Under the pieces are notes generated by a model. The model searched no databases. It had not been told where the DNA came from and saw nothing but the letters and a program-made list of their open reading frames with translations. A stretch of 64,000 nt of DNA from Pseudomonadota bacterium (lineage in GTDB: Bacteria; Pseudomonadota; Alphaproteobacteria; Rhodobacterales; Rhodobacteraceae), in NCBI GenBank assembly GCA_963205235.1, contig CAUJIP010000116.1:1-64000 (forward strand), given 5' to 3'. Positions 54,900 to 64,000 of the stretch are shown piece by piece. A program made the translations under genes and the position numbers. Position 1 is the stretch's first letter; each line of letters starts with the position of its first letter.

Positions 54900-56971
54900 T
54901 GACTGAGACGGCCTCACCAAATCCCGCGATGGGCACTGATCCTGCCGCGCACCTTGTCGTGGTCTTCCAGTTCGGCAAGGTCGCCAGCACGGCGATGGTT
55001 GATGCGCTGAATGACCATCCGGGGATCGAAGCTGTCCAGAGCCATTTCCTGGGCGATGGCGCGCTGCAAAGCATCTTCACCTCAATGCTCAACCCTGCGC
55101 TTAGCGAGTATTTCTTCTATCATCAGTCTGGCCAGCTTTTCGAGAACGTCAAGCTGACGCGAAGGATTGGCCGGATCCTGTCGGGCGACGACGACCGGAC
55201 GCGGCTTTCGGTTCTTTTGACCGTGCGCGAACCGATCGATTGGTTCCGCTCGGCCCTGATCCAGGATGCAAGAGGGCTGGGGGATGTCTTTCTGCGGACA
55301 AAGGACCGCCATGGACTTGTCGGCGACACCCTGAGTGCAATCGTTCAGCCGGCCGTCGAAGCGATCCTTGGCGAAATTGTCGAGGTCCTGACCCCGTTTG
55401 GGTCTGTCGACAGCTTCCTGGCTGATCGCCCCGGATCGATGGCAAAAATGCGCGAGCGCATGACCGACCCGTCGTTGCAAGAGCTTTTCTATGCCGCTGT
55501 GCGTCCCTTCAACTGGCATCAGCTCAATTTCGATCCGGTCTTTCACCATACGCTTGATGACTTGACGTTTCAGAACGGCCTTTGGTCGCTGCGCGCAAAA
55601 CGGTTCGACGCCCATCTTTTCCGCTATGAAGACATGGGGGCGCTCCTGCCAAACCTGTCGGCGGCGCTGGGCATTGACGATCTTGTCCTGCCGCAGCGGA
55701 ATGTCAGCGAGGGCAAGGTCTTCTCTGCCGAAATCCGAGGGGCGTTCCGGTCCGCGAATGCGCAGGCCTTGGCCCGACTTTATTCGCAGACCGACTATTC
55801 CCGCCGCTTCGGCTATGACCCGGTCGCATCGGCCCTGGGCCAACCTTCGATGCGATCCGCGCCCGAAATGCGCCCGGCCACGACACCCTTGGATACCGCA
55901 ACCGCGCCAGGCACGGACCAAACGGGCAAGCCCGAAGCCCAATCCCGCGCGGCAGCCAGCATCCTTGTCTGTCCGTCCTGCCGATCCGCAAGCTTGCCCG
56001 TCAGCGACGAGACGTTGATCTGCCCGGCCTGTGCCGCAGCCTTTCCCAAGCTTGGGACGATGCGGGACCTAAGGACTGATCGGGTCGCGGATACGGCGCT
56101 GGACCTTGAGAGCTATGATGCCCATCACGATGTCACGCTCGCCAGTGCCGAAACGCTGTTCGGCCACTATGAGGCAAGGCTGCACAGCCTTGGCCCCGGC
56201 ACAAAGGGACGGGCCCTTGAAATCGGTGCCGGAACCGGCAACCTGACGCTTGGCCTTGCGCAAAAGGCCGAGTTTTCCGAACTTTGGATCACCGACCTTT
56301 CCCCACGCTTCCTTGAGCGGCTGGTTGACCGTATCGGCAGGACCGGGTCAATCGAACGGATCAAACCCTGCCTTCTTGACGCCAATGCCCTGCCCTTTCT
56401 TGACAGCAGCTTCGACGTGATTGTCGGGCATTCGGTTCTGCACCACCTGCTCGCTTTTGAAACCACGCTGCGCGACACGTATCGCTGCCTTCGCCCAGGC
56501 GGGGCGGCGATGTTCGGCGACCCGATGATGGACAGCCACGCAATCGTCTGCATGATCGCCCGGCAGATCCTTACCCTGGCGGAGGACGGCGTCGGGCCGC
56601 CCGTCAGTGACGGCACCCGTCAGGTTCTTGAGGTCATCACACAGAGGGGCGGCCTCAAAAGCGCCAATCTCTGCGACCGCGACGCGCGAGTCTTGGACCA
56701 TGATGACAAGTATGTCTTCCCGACAGGCTTTCTGCGCGATCTTTGCCAGGACATCGGATTTTCCCATGTCGCGATCCACGCCGAACCAGGACATCGCGAC
56801 CTTGGCGGCGACATGCGTCGAAATTTCCTGGGGACCGTTCGCGGCACTCCGGCCCGGATCGAAGACCTGGATCCCTACCTGCCGCTTTTTGATGCCGTCA
56901 CCACGGCTTACACCCCAGGGATGGGCGAATATTCGATGAGCCTGTTTGCCTATCTCGAATTGGTGAAATGA
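54896..56971 (+). CDS. Sulfotransferase-like / zinc ribbon / methyltransferase fusion
   Basis: 691-aa multidomain protein. N-terminus about residues 18-330 resembles a sulfotransferase: the PAPS-binding-like FQFGKVAST at 24-32. At about 359-390 there is a zinc-ribbon-like CPSC...CPAC. From about residue 395 to the end lies a SAM methyltransferase (ALEIGAGTGNL near 441, then DxxP-like ITDLSP and a conserved HSVLHHL). The combination suggests sulfation and methylation of the same glycan. It starts at ATG 54896, overlapping the previous stop. Confidence 0.72.
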   Translation: MMTETASPNPAMGTDPAAHLVVVFQFGKVASTAMVDALNDHPGIEAVQSHFLGDGALQSIFTSMLNPALSEYFFYHQSGQLFENVKLTRRIGRILSGDDDRTRLSVLLTVREPIDWFRSALIQDARGLGDVFLRTKDRHGLVGDTLSAIVQPAVEAILGEIVEVLTPFGSVDSFLADRPGSMAKMRERMTDPSLQELFYAAVRPFNWHQLNFDPVFHHTLDDLTFQNGLWSLRAKRFDAHLFRYEDMGALLPNLSAALGIDDLVLPQRNVSEGKVFSAEIRGAFRSANAQALARLYSQTDYSRRFGYDPVASALGQPSMRSAPEMRPATTPLDTATAPGTDQTGKPEAQSRAAASILVCPSCRSASLPVSDETLICPACAAAFPKLGTMRDLRTDRVADTALDLESYDAHHDVTLASAETLFGHYEARLHSLGPGTKGRALEIGAGTGNLTLGLAQKAEFSELWITDLSPRFLERLVDRIGRTGSIERIKPCLLDANALPFLDSSFDVIVGHSVLHHLLAFETTLRDTYRCLRPGGAAMFGDPMMDSHAIVCMIARQILTLAEDGVGPPVSDGTRQVLEVITQRGGLKSANLCDRDARVLDHDDKYVFPTGFLRDLCQDIGFSHVAIHAEPGHRDLGGDMRRNFLGTVRGTPARIEDLDPYLPLFDAVTTAYTPGMGEYSMSLFAYLELVK

Positions 56972-57240
56972 CGCTGGAAGGACGCCGACCACCCCTTGGC
57001 CACCACTTGCCAAAACGCTGGGTACATATCGCCGCATTGACGGTGCAGAAGGCATAGAGCCTGCTATCCCTGCAGGCGACCGCCTTCCGACGTTCCCGAA
57101 AGCTGATCCAGCGCTGGAAGATGGCGGGCAACCGGTCGCGCCTCGGCGAGGCAGCGCGGTTCCGCCCGATTGCCTGCATCTTGGTCACTTCACCAAAAAA
57201 GGTACATATCGGCCGAAGAAATTCCACGACAGGACTTGAC
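56972..57240. other. Intergenic stretch with a direct repeat before the amide operon
   Basis: No gene with family support is visible. An 11-bp direct repeat GGTACATATCG occurs at 57021-57031 and 57201-57211 in similar surroundings (CAAAA upstream and CG downstream). The weak frames here, such as the one starting at 57121, have no recognised domain. It might be the remains of an insertion. Confidence 0.35.
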
Positions 57241-57263
57241 CACCGTAATGGCGCGCATATCGT
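57236..57263 (+). promoter_or_regulatory. Candidate sigma-70-type promoter of the amide operon
   Basis: TTGACC (57236-57241), a good -35 box, and TATCGT (57258-57263) as a -10, with 16 bp between. Transcription from here would make a leader of about 90 bases that includes the terminator at 57301-57344 before the AmiC-like gene. Confidence 0.5.
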
Positions 57264-57300
57264 CATCGGTGAAAATCGCAAAACAGTGACGTGGCATTCG

Positions 57301-57344
57301 GGCCTTGCACGCAGACGACGAACCGTCTGCGACAAGGCCTTTTT
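57301..57344 (+). terminator. Leader terminator before the AmiC-like gene
   Basis: A stem GGCCTTG/CAAGGCC (57301-57307 with 57333-57339) encloses CGCAGACG/CGTCTGCG (57310-57317 with 57324-57331) around a six-base loop ACGAAC, followed by TTTTT (57340-57344). It lies 19 bp before the AmiC-like gene, in the leader of an operon that encodes an ANTAR antiterminator, so regulated readthrough is likely. Confidence 0.75.
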
Positions 57345-57362
57345 CGTCATTGGGGAAACACA

Positions 57363-58442
57363 ATGAAACGGCAGATCAAGCTCGGTCTCCTTCTGTCACG
57401 CTCGGGCAGCTATTCGCTGATCTCCGAAGCGTGCCGTTCTGGTGCGCTGGCCGCCATTGCGCGCATCAACGGCGATCAGGACATGGACCTGAGCTTTGTG
57501 CCGGTGGAGCGCGACCCTTGCGGCAACATCGACGCCTACGGGCCATTATGTGAGGAAATCCTGCGCGACACCGGGGCGCGGCATGTGGTGGGGTGCATCA
57601 CCTCATGGAGCCGCAAAGAAGTGATCCCGACGGTGGAAAAGTTCGGCGGGACGCTGTGGTATGCCGTGCCTTACGAGGGGTTCGAGGCCTCGGACCACGT
57701 CGTCTATACCCATGCCTGCCCGAACCAGCACCTTCTGCCGCTGCTTGACTGGGTGATGCCAACGCATGGACGGCGGGCCTATCTGACCGGGTCGAACTAC
57801 ATTTGGGGCTGGGAAATGAACCGTCTGGCGCGTGAGAGGATCACCGCAGCAGGGGGCGAGGTCACGGGCGAACGCTATCTGCCGATTGGATCACGCGACG
57901 TTGGGCGGATGATTGAAGAGCTGCGGTTCGCGCGGCCTGACTTCATCCTCAACTCGCTGATCGGGCCGTCATCCTATGAATTCATGGCCGCCTATCGCGC
58001 CTTGGGGTTGGAGGACCCGGCTTTCCAGCCGGAAACCTGCCCTGTCTTGTCATGCAATCTGACGGAATGTGAACTGCCCGCGCTTGGCCAGGCGGCCGAG
58101 GGATTGGTGGCGGCGGGCCCCTATTTCCGCGGCGTGTCGGGTTGGCCGGGGGCGGGAAGCTTTGGGTCATCGCACGAGGCGGCGGCGTTTTCGGCGGTAA
58201 TGGAACTTGCGCGGCTTTTGGCCGGGCGCGAAGGGGCCGAGAACTGGCCCTTGTCGCAGCTTTTGGCAGGCCAGGGCGGGATTGTGGACCCCGACACACA
58301 TCATACTGTGCTGCCGGTGAACATCGCACGGGTCGAGGATGGGGCGTTCCGGGTGTTGAAACGGCAAGAGGCGGTTGCGGGGGATCCCTACCTTACACGC
58401 AGCCGATCGGCACCGACGCCCGTCTTGAGGGTGGTGTCATGA
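57363..58442 (+). CDS. amiC: AmiC-like amide-sensing regulator
   Basis: 359-aa protein of the periplasmic-binding-protein-like fold with no signal peptide: MKRQIKLGLLLSRSGSYSLISEACRSG. AmiC-type proteins stay in the cytoplasm, bind amides and control the AmiR antiterminator by holding or releasing it. The ATG at 57363 follows GGGGA and lies after the terminator; the longer frame from 57291 passes through the hairpin and is not used. It overlaps the ANTAR gene by ATGA. It could also be a urea- or branched-chain-amino-acid-type sensor. Confidence 0.82.
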   Translation: MKRQIKLGLLLSRSGSYSLISEACRSGALAAIARINGDQDMDLSFVPVERDPCGNIDAYGPLCEEILRDTGARHVVGCITSWSRKEVIPTVEKFGGTLWYAVPYEGFEASDHVVYTHACPNQHLLPLLDWVMPTHGRRAYLTGSNYIWGWEMNRLARERITAAGGEVTGERYLPIGSRDVGRMIEELRFARPDFILNSLIGPSSYEFMAAYRALGLEDPAFQPETCPVLSCNLTECELPALGQAAEGLVAAGPYFRGVSGWPGAGSFGSSHEAAAFSAVMELARLLAGREGAENWPLSQLLAGQGGIVDPDTHHTVLPVNIARVEDGAFRVLKRQEAVAGDPYLTRSRSAPTPVLRVVS

Positions 58443-59041
58443 AGCGCCGCACGATCCGCATTCCGAACCTTGGCGGCGCGCAGGCGATCATCCTGCATCG
58501 CCCGCACCCGACCGTACAGGCGCTGACCCGGCAACTGACGGCCATCGGGTTGCAGGTGACGCAGGCCTGGCCGGAACTGGGACCGGAAGCTTTGGCCGCC
58601 GACTATATCTTCTTTGACGCCGACATGAGCCATGACGGGATGTTCCCGTGGGAGGTGGGTCAACCGCCGATCCCGATGATCGCGCTGATTGGCTCCGAAG
58701 CTCCGGGCCGGATCGAATGGTCGCTGAAGGCGGGCTCGCATGCACAGCTTCTGAAGCCTGTGGGGGACAGCGGCGCCTATTCGGCACTTCTTATCGCGCG
58801 GGATGCGTTTGACGCGCAAAAGGCCTTGTCTGCGGAAATCGCAGACCTGCGGCGGCGGCTGGAGGACCGGCAGACCGTTGTGCGCGCGGTTACCCTGCTG
58901 GCCGCGCGGGGCAAGTCTGATGCCGAGGCCTATGCGCAGCTGCGGCAGATGGCGATGGCCTGGCGGATCAGTTTCGAGGAAGCAGCGTTGCGGATCGTTG
59001 CAGCGCAAGGGGGGCCGGATGACCGATCTGAGCGCGGTTGA
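58439..59041 (+). CDS. amiR: ANTAR-domain antiterminator (AmiR-like)
   Basis: 200-aa regulator. A degenerate receiver-like N-terminal region (AIILHRPHPTVQALTRQL) is followed by a coiled coil (DAQKALSAEIADLRRRLEDRQ) and a C-terminal ANTAR three-helix bundle (RAVTLLAARGKSDAEAYAQLR...). ANTAR proteins bind RNA hairpins with hexaloops and prevent termination. It starts by ATGA overlap with the AmiC-like gene and overlaps the next gene by 23 bp, so it is translated as part of the operon. Confidence 0.85.
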   Translation: MKRRTIRIPNLGGAQAIILHRPHPTVQALTRQLTAIGLQVTQAWPELGPEALAADYIFFDADMSHDGMFPWEVGQPPIPMIALIGSEAPGRIEWSLKAGSHAQLLKPVGDSGAYSALLIARDAFDAQKALSAEIADLRRRLEDRQTVVRAVTLLAARGKSDAEAYAQLRQMAMAWRISFEEAALRIVAAQGGPDDRSERG

Positions 59042-59900
59042 AACCCCTCCGCTAGGCGCGCTGGCGCGGCTGACGCAGCGCAAGACCGCGCTGGTCGGGC
59101 TGGTCATCATTGCGCTGGTCGTTTCCGGGGCGGTCTTTGCCCCCTGGGTCGCGCCGTTCGATCCGAACGACCAGATGTTCGACGGCCTGACGCTGGAAGG
59201 CGCGCCTATGCCGCCGGATGGGAAGTTCTGGATGGGGACGGACCTCCTGGGCCGCGATCTGTTTAGCCGTCTTCTTTACGGCGCGCAGACATCGCTGATC
59301 ATCGGGGTCGTGGCGAACGGGCTGGCGCTGCTGATCGGCACGCTGGTCGGCATCACCGCCGGGTTCTTCCGAGGCTGGATCGGCGGCATCCTGATGCGCT
59401 TCACCGATCTGATGATGGCCTTCCCGGCGCTGTTGCTGGCAATCTGTCTGGCCGCGATCTTCGAGCCGTCGCTGTGGATTGTGGCCCTGGTCATCGCCTT
59501 GGTGAACTGGGTCCAGACCGCCCGAGTGATCTATACCGAGACCTCGTCGCTGGCGACGCGCGACTTCATCGCCGCCGAACGAACGTTGGGGGCAAGCACC
59601 TCGCGCATCCTTTTCCGCCATATCCTGCCGCATCTTCTGCCGACGATCATTGTCTGGGGTACGCTGGGGATATCGACCACGGTCCTTTTGGAGGCAACGC
59701 TCTCGTTCCTTGGTATCGGCGTCCAACCCCCGACCGCAAGCTGGGGCAACATCATCTTTGAAAACCAGACCTACTTCCAATCCGCCCCTTGGCTGGTCTT
59801 CATCCCCGGCGCGGCAATCATCCTGCTGGCGCTGGCCTTCAATCTGGTCGGCGACGCACTGCGCGACGTGCTGGACCCTACGCAGCGGGGGCGCGACTAG
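59019..59900 (+). CDS. ABC importer permease (DppC/OppC-like)
   Basis: 293-aa permease of the peptide/nickel family, six helices, with loop AERTLGASTSRILFRHILPH. ATG 59019 overlaps the preceding gene by 23 bp. It partners the permease at 59901. Order C before B is unusual for Dpp systems, where B usually precedes C. Confidence 0.88.
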   Translation: MTDLSAVETPPLGALARLTQRKTALVGLVIIALVVSGAVFAPWVAPFDPNDQMFDGLTLEGAPMPPDGKFWMGTDLLGRDLFSRLLYGAQTSLIIGVVANGLALLIGTLVGITAGFFRGWIGGILMRFTDLMMAFPALLLAICLAAIFEPSLWIVALVIALVNWVQTARVIYTETSSLATRDFIAAERTLGASTSRILFRHILPHLLPTIIVWGTLGISTTVLLEATLSFLGIGVQPPTASWGNIIFENQTYFQSAPWLVFIPGAAIILLALAFNLVGDALRDVLDPTQRGRD

Positions 59901-60821
59901 ATGGCCGCCTACCTTCTCCGCCGCCTGATTCAGTCCGCGCTGATCCTTCTGGGCGTCAGCTTTATCACCTTCTTCTTGCTTTACGTCCTGCCCGCTGACC
60001 CCGTCCGCCAGATCGCGGGCCGGTCGGCAACTGCCGAAACGGTCGAGAATATCCGTGAACAACTGGGCCTCGATAAGCCCTTCATCGTGCAATACGCCCG
60101 CTACCTTGGCGCGCTGGTGCAGGGCGACATGGGCCGCAGCTATCTGCAGAAGACCGAAGTTGCCGAACTGATCCAGTCGCGCCTGCCCGCCACGCTTCTT
60201 CTGATGGCCGGGGCGATCTTCTGCGAACTGGTGCTGGGCCTGACCATGGGCATCGTCGCAGCCTTGTGGCGCGGCAAGGCACTGGACCAGACGCTGATGG
60301 TCACATCCTTCGTCACAGTCTCGGCCCCGCAGTTCGTGGTAAGTCTGCTTCTTTTGTACATCTTCGCAGTAAAGCTGGGCTGGTTCCCAATCGGGGGTTA
60401 CGGGACCTTTGCCCACCTTGTCCTGCCCGCCGTGACCTTGGGCATCCTTGGGTCCGGCTGGTATTCCCGCATGATGCGGTCAAGCATGGTCGACGTCCTG
60501 CGCGCCGACTATATCCGCACCGCCCGCGCCAAGGGACTGACCCGCGCCCGGATCGTTCTGCGCCATGCGCTGCCAAATGCGATCCTGCCGGTCATTGCGA
60601 TGATCGGGATCGACATCGGCGTTTTCATGGGCGGGATCGTCGTCGTTGAATCCGTCTTTGGCTGGCCCGGCATCGGGCAACTGGCCTGGCAGGCGATCCA
60701 GCGCGTCGACATTCCGATAATCATGGGCGTCACGCTGGTTTCAGCCTTCGCCATCGTTCTTGGCAACCTTCTGGCCGACCTAGTCGCGCCCCTGATCGAC
60801 CCCAGAATCCGCCTTCGCTAA
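59901..60821 (+). CDS. ABC importer permease (DppB/OppB-like)
   Basis: 306-aa permease. Typical N-terminus YLLRRLIQSALILLGVSFITFFLLYVLPADPV, then EAA-like loop RTARAKGLTRARIVLRHALPNA. It starts one base after the DppC-like stop. Its product makes the other half of the transmembrane channel. Confidence 0.9.
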   Translation: MAAYLLRRLIQSALILLGVSFITFFLLYVLPADPVRQIAGRSATAETVENIREQLGLDKPFIVQYARYLGALVQGDMGRSYLQKTEVAELIQSRLPATLLLMAGAIFCELVLGLTMGIVAALWRGKALDQTLMVTSFVTVSAPQFVVSLLLLYIFAVKLGWFPIGGYGTFAHLVLPAVTLGILGSGWYSRMMRSSMVDVLRADYIRTARAKGLTRARIVLRHALPNAILPVIAMIGIDIGVFMGGIVVVESVFGWPGIGQLAWQAIQRVDIPIIMGVTLVSAFAIVLGNLLADLVAPLIDPRIRLR

Positions 60822-60839
60822 CCCAACAGGAGAGAGACA

Positions 60840-62453
60840 ATGAAGAAACTGCTCGCTTCCACCGCCGTCGTGCTGGCCCTTGCCCTGCCCGTACTGGCGC
60901 AGGACTATACCCCGGACGCCAACGCCAAGCCCGGCGGGACGATCACCATCACCTACAAGGACGATGTGGCCACGTTGGACCCCGCCATCGGCTATGACTG
61001 GCAGAACTGGTCGATGATCAAGTCGCTGTTCGACGGGCTGATGGATTACGTTCCCGGCACCACGACGCTGCGGCCGGGCTTGGCGGAAAGCTATGAGATT
61101 TCGCCGGATGGCCTGGTCTATACCTTCAAGCTTCGCGCCGGGGTCAAGTTCCACAACGGACGCGAGATGACGGCCGAGGATGTGAAATACTCTCTTGACC
61201 GCGTGACCAACCCCGAAACACAAAGCCCCGGTGCGGGGTTCTTCGGGTCTATCGCCGGGTTTGAAAATGCCGGCCCGGGTGGCCTGTCGGGCGTTGAAGT
61301 GGTCGATCCTTTGACCGTGAAGATCACCCTCTCTCGCCCCGACGCCACTTTCCTGCATGTCATGGCGCTGAACTTTGCCAGCGTGGTGCCGAAAGAGGCG
61401 GTTGACGAAGCCGGGGCAGATTTCGGCAAGAAGCCGGTCGGGACCGGGGCCTACAAGCTTGCGGAATGGACGCTTGGGCAGCGGCTGGTGTTCGAAAAGA
61501 ACGCCGACTACTGGCGGCCCGGTGTGCCGTTCCTGGACAGCATCGTGTTCGAGGTCGGGCAAGAGCCTGTCGTCGCCCTGCTTCGCTTGCAGAACGGCGA
61601 GGTTGACGTCCCCGGCGATGGCATTCCGCCCGCCAAGTTCACCGAGGTGATGAGCGACCCCGCCCAGGCCGAGCGGGTGGTGATCGGTGGCCAGCTTCAC
61701 ACCGGCTATATCACGCTGAACGTCGGGATTGCGCCCTTCGACAAGGTCGAAGTTCGCAAGGCGATCAACATGGCGATCAACAAGGACCGGATCGTCCAGA
61801 TCATCAACGGTCGTGCGGTTCCGGCGACCCAGCCGCTGCCACCCTCGATGCCCGGTTATACCGAGGGTTACGCGGGCTATGCCTATGATCCCGAGGGTGC
61901 GAAGGCACTTTTGGCCGAGGCCGGGTTGGCCGACGGCTTCGAGACCGAGCTTTACGTGATGAACACGGACCCGAACCCGCGGATTGCCCAAGCGATCCAG
62001 CAGGACCTTGCAGCCATCGGGATCACAGCGACCATCCAGAACCTTGCATCAGCCAACGTGATCGAGGCGGGCGGCGCAGGCACGGCTCCGATGATCTGGT
62101 CGGGCGGCATGGGCTGGATCGCCGACTTCCCCGATCCGTCCAACTTCTACGGCCCGATCCTGGGCTGCGCCGGGGCGGCCCCCGGTGGGTGGAACTGGTC
62201 CAAGTTCTGCGACGAGGGCCTGGATGCCAAGGCGGTCGCCGCCGACAGCATGTTCGACCCGACGAAATCCGCCGAACGGCTGGCTGCTTGGTCCGATGTC
62301 TATATGGGCGTGATGGAACAGGCGCCCTGGGTCCCGGTCTTCAACGAAGAACGCTATACGATGAAATCGGAACGGATGGGCGGTGAGGACGCGCTTTACG
62401 TCGATCCGGTCTCGATCCCGGTCAACTATGACTACGTCTGGGTCAAACAGTAA
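60840..62453 (+). CDS. ABC importer binding protein (family 5)
   Basis: 537-aa family-5 extracellular solute-binding protein (DppA/OppA fold). Signal peptide MKKLLASTAVVLALALPVLA covers residues 1-20, followed by a classical fold, for example GGTITITYKDDVATLDPAIGYDW. AGGAG lies seven bases before ATG 60840. In this operon the ligand is more likely a small amide or urea-like compound than a peptide. The following fmdA overlaps its stop by TAATG. Confidence 0.9.
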   Translation: MKKLLASTAVVLALALPVLAQDYTPDANAKPGGTITITYKDDVATLDPAIGYDWQNWSMIKSLFDGLMDYVPGTTTLRPGLAESYEISPDGLVYTFKLRAGVKFHNGREMTAEDVKYSLDRVTNPETQSPGAGFFGSIAGFENAGPGGLSGVEVVDPLTVKITLSRPDATFLHVMALNFASVVPKEAVDEAGADFGKKPVGTGAYKLAEWTLGQRLVFEKNADYWRPGVPFLDSIVFEVGQEPVVALLRLQNGEVDVPGDGIPPAKFTEVMSDPAQAERVVIGGQLHTGYITLNVGIAPFDKVEVRKAINMAINKDRIVQIINGRAVPATQPLPPSMPGYTEGYAGYAYDPEGAKALLAEAGLADGFETELYVMNTDPNPRIAQAIQQDLAAIGITATIQNLASANVIEAGGAGTAPMIWSGGMGWIADFPDPSNFYGPILGCAGAAPGGWNWSKFCDEGLDAKAVAADSMFDPTKSAERLAAWSDVYMGVMEQAPWVPVFNEERYTMKSERMGGEDALYVDPVSIPVNYDYVWVKQ

Positions 62454-63408
62454 TGTGCAAGGCCTGCGACTATACGATCCACGGCGCGCAGCACCATTTC
62501 GGCTGGGACAATTCCCTGCCGCCCGCGCTGCGCGTCGCTCCGGGCTCGACCATCGAGTTCCATTGCCATGATTCCTCGGCGGGCCAGCTTGGCCCGTCGT
62601 CGACCCTGCAAAGCGTGGTCGACCTCGACTTCGGCAAGATCAACCCGGTGTCTGGGCCAATCTACGTTGACGGGGCAAAGCCGGGCGACGTGCTGAAGGT
62701 GACGCTGGAAGGCTTCGCGCCCAAGGTGTTCGACGGCAAGGGCTTTGGCTGGACGGCGAACATCCCCGGCTTTGGCCTTCTTGCCGACCAGTTCACTGAC
62801 CCGGCTTTGTGCCTGTGGTCCTATGACCCTGGCAGCATGGAGCCAGCACTTTGGGGCAAATCGGCAAAGGTGCCGTTGAAGCCCTTCTCCGGCACCATCG
62901 GCAACGCCCCGGCTGAGGCTGGCCTGCACTCCGTCGTCCCACCGCGTCGGGTGGGCGGTAACCTCGATATCCGCGACTTGACCGCCGGCGTGACCCTCTA
63001 CCTGCCGGTGGAGGTGGAGGGGGCCCTCTTCAGCGTGGGTGATACCCATGCCGCGCAGGGGGATGGCGAGGTGTGCGGTACGGCGATTGAATCGCCGATG
63101 AACGTCGTCCTGACGCTGGATCTGGTCAAGAACCAGCCCCTGAAGACCCCGCGCTTCACCACGCCGGGGCCAGTGACGCGGCATCTGGATGCCAAGGGGT
63201 ACGAGGCGACGACGGGGATCGGACCCGACCTGATGACCGCCGCGCGCGACGCGGTGGCGGGCATGGTCGATCTTCTGACCCGTCAGCAGGGCATCTCGGC
63301 AGTTGACGCCTACATGCTGTGTTCGGTCTGCGGCGACCTGCGCATCTCGGAAATCGTCGACATGCCGAACTGGGTCGTCAGCTTCTACTTCCCCAGGGTC
63401 GTCTTCGA

Positions 63409-63412
<4 letters not shown>
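62453..63412 (+). CDS. fmdA: Acetamidase/formamidase family enzyme
   Basis: 319-aa FmdA/AmdA-type amidase, which hydrolyses formamide or acetamide to ammonia and the acid. It belongs to the acetamidase/formamidase fold, a distinct family from nitrilase-type AmiE. Conserved features include VDLDFGKINPVSGPIYVDGA, IGNAPAEAG and SVGDTHAAQGDGEVCGTAIE. The start ATG 62453 overlaps the binding-protein stop and the end overlaps the next gene by ATGA. AmiC/AmiR upstream suggests induction by amides. Confidence 0.88.

Positions 63413-64000
<588 letters not shown>

Noticed and set aside
56898-57350. 150-codon minus-strand frame in the gap before the amide operon
   Set aside because: Looked like a possible transposase remnant, but no diagnostic DDE or HTH residues could be seen and it overlaps the promoter and terminator region.

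Overview
This 64 kb window comes from a high-GC alphaproteobacterium, most likely a member of the Rhodobacteraceae/Paracoccaceae (inferred from the gene families, the metR/metF and putR/putA pairs and the codon bias; no rRNA or marker gene is present to confirm it). It is chromosome-like and densely packed. I found no tRNA, rRNA, CRISPR array or intact insertion sequence. The last gene is cut by the window edge.

0-16.7 kb is mostly housekeeping: metF with divergent metR, an L,D-transpeptidase, an inositol-monophosphatase-type gene, a secreted vWA (DUF1194-type) protein, a rhomboid protease, putA with divergent putR, glutamine-dependent nadE, an exported MORN-repeat protein, and a glycerol locus (glpD-glpK with divergent glpR).

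16.8-33.5 kb is an accessory catabolic locus that I cannot match to a known pathway. It holds a CUT1-type ABC importer, a LacI-family regulator, an amidase preceded by a 51-codon AtzG-like gene, two histidinol-dehydrogenase-family enzymes, an SDR, two double-domain SnoaL-like proteins, a bicupin, a MetE-C-like protein, an alpha/beta hydrolase and an HpcH/HpaI aldolase. Four near-identical 16-bp palindromes built on TTGCATAC|GTATGCAA precede the first SnoaL gene, the binding-protein gene and both divergent HisD-like genes. They tie the locus into one predicted LacI regulon.

33.6-39.2 kb looks like a hydroxyproline-type locus: a proline-racemase-family epimerase with a Ser/Cys pair, two SDRs, a D-amino-acid dehydrogenase and a DapA-family lyase on the minus strand, facing a GntR/FCD regulator. 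39.3-51.7 kb looks like creatinine/creatine use: a GlxA-type regulator, a polyamine-type ABC importer, a LysR regulator, creatininase, creatinase and a damaged ATP-dependent hydantoinase pair (hyuA frameshifted, hyuB missing its usual C-terminus).

51.9-57 kb is a three-gene surface-glycan-like operon: a repeat-containing glycosyltransferase, a second glycosyltransferase, and a fusion of a sulfotransferase-like domain, a zinc ribbon and a methyltransferase. 57.2-64 kb is an amide-utilisation operon: a leader with a strong terminator hairpin, an AmiC-like sensor, an ANTAR (AmiR-like) antiterminator, a peptide/nickel-type ABC importer and an FmdA/AmdA amidase. Overall the accessory part of the window is a series of uptake-plus-degradation modules for small nitrogenous compounds, each with its own regulator.
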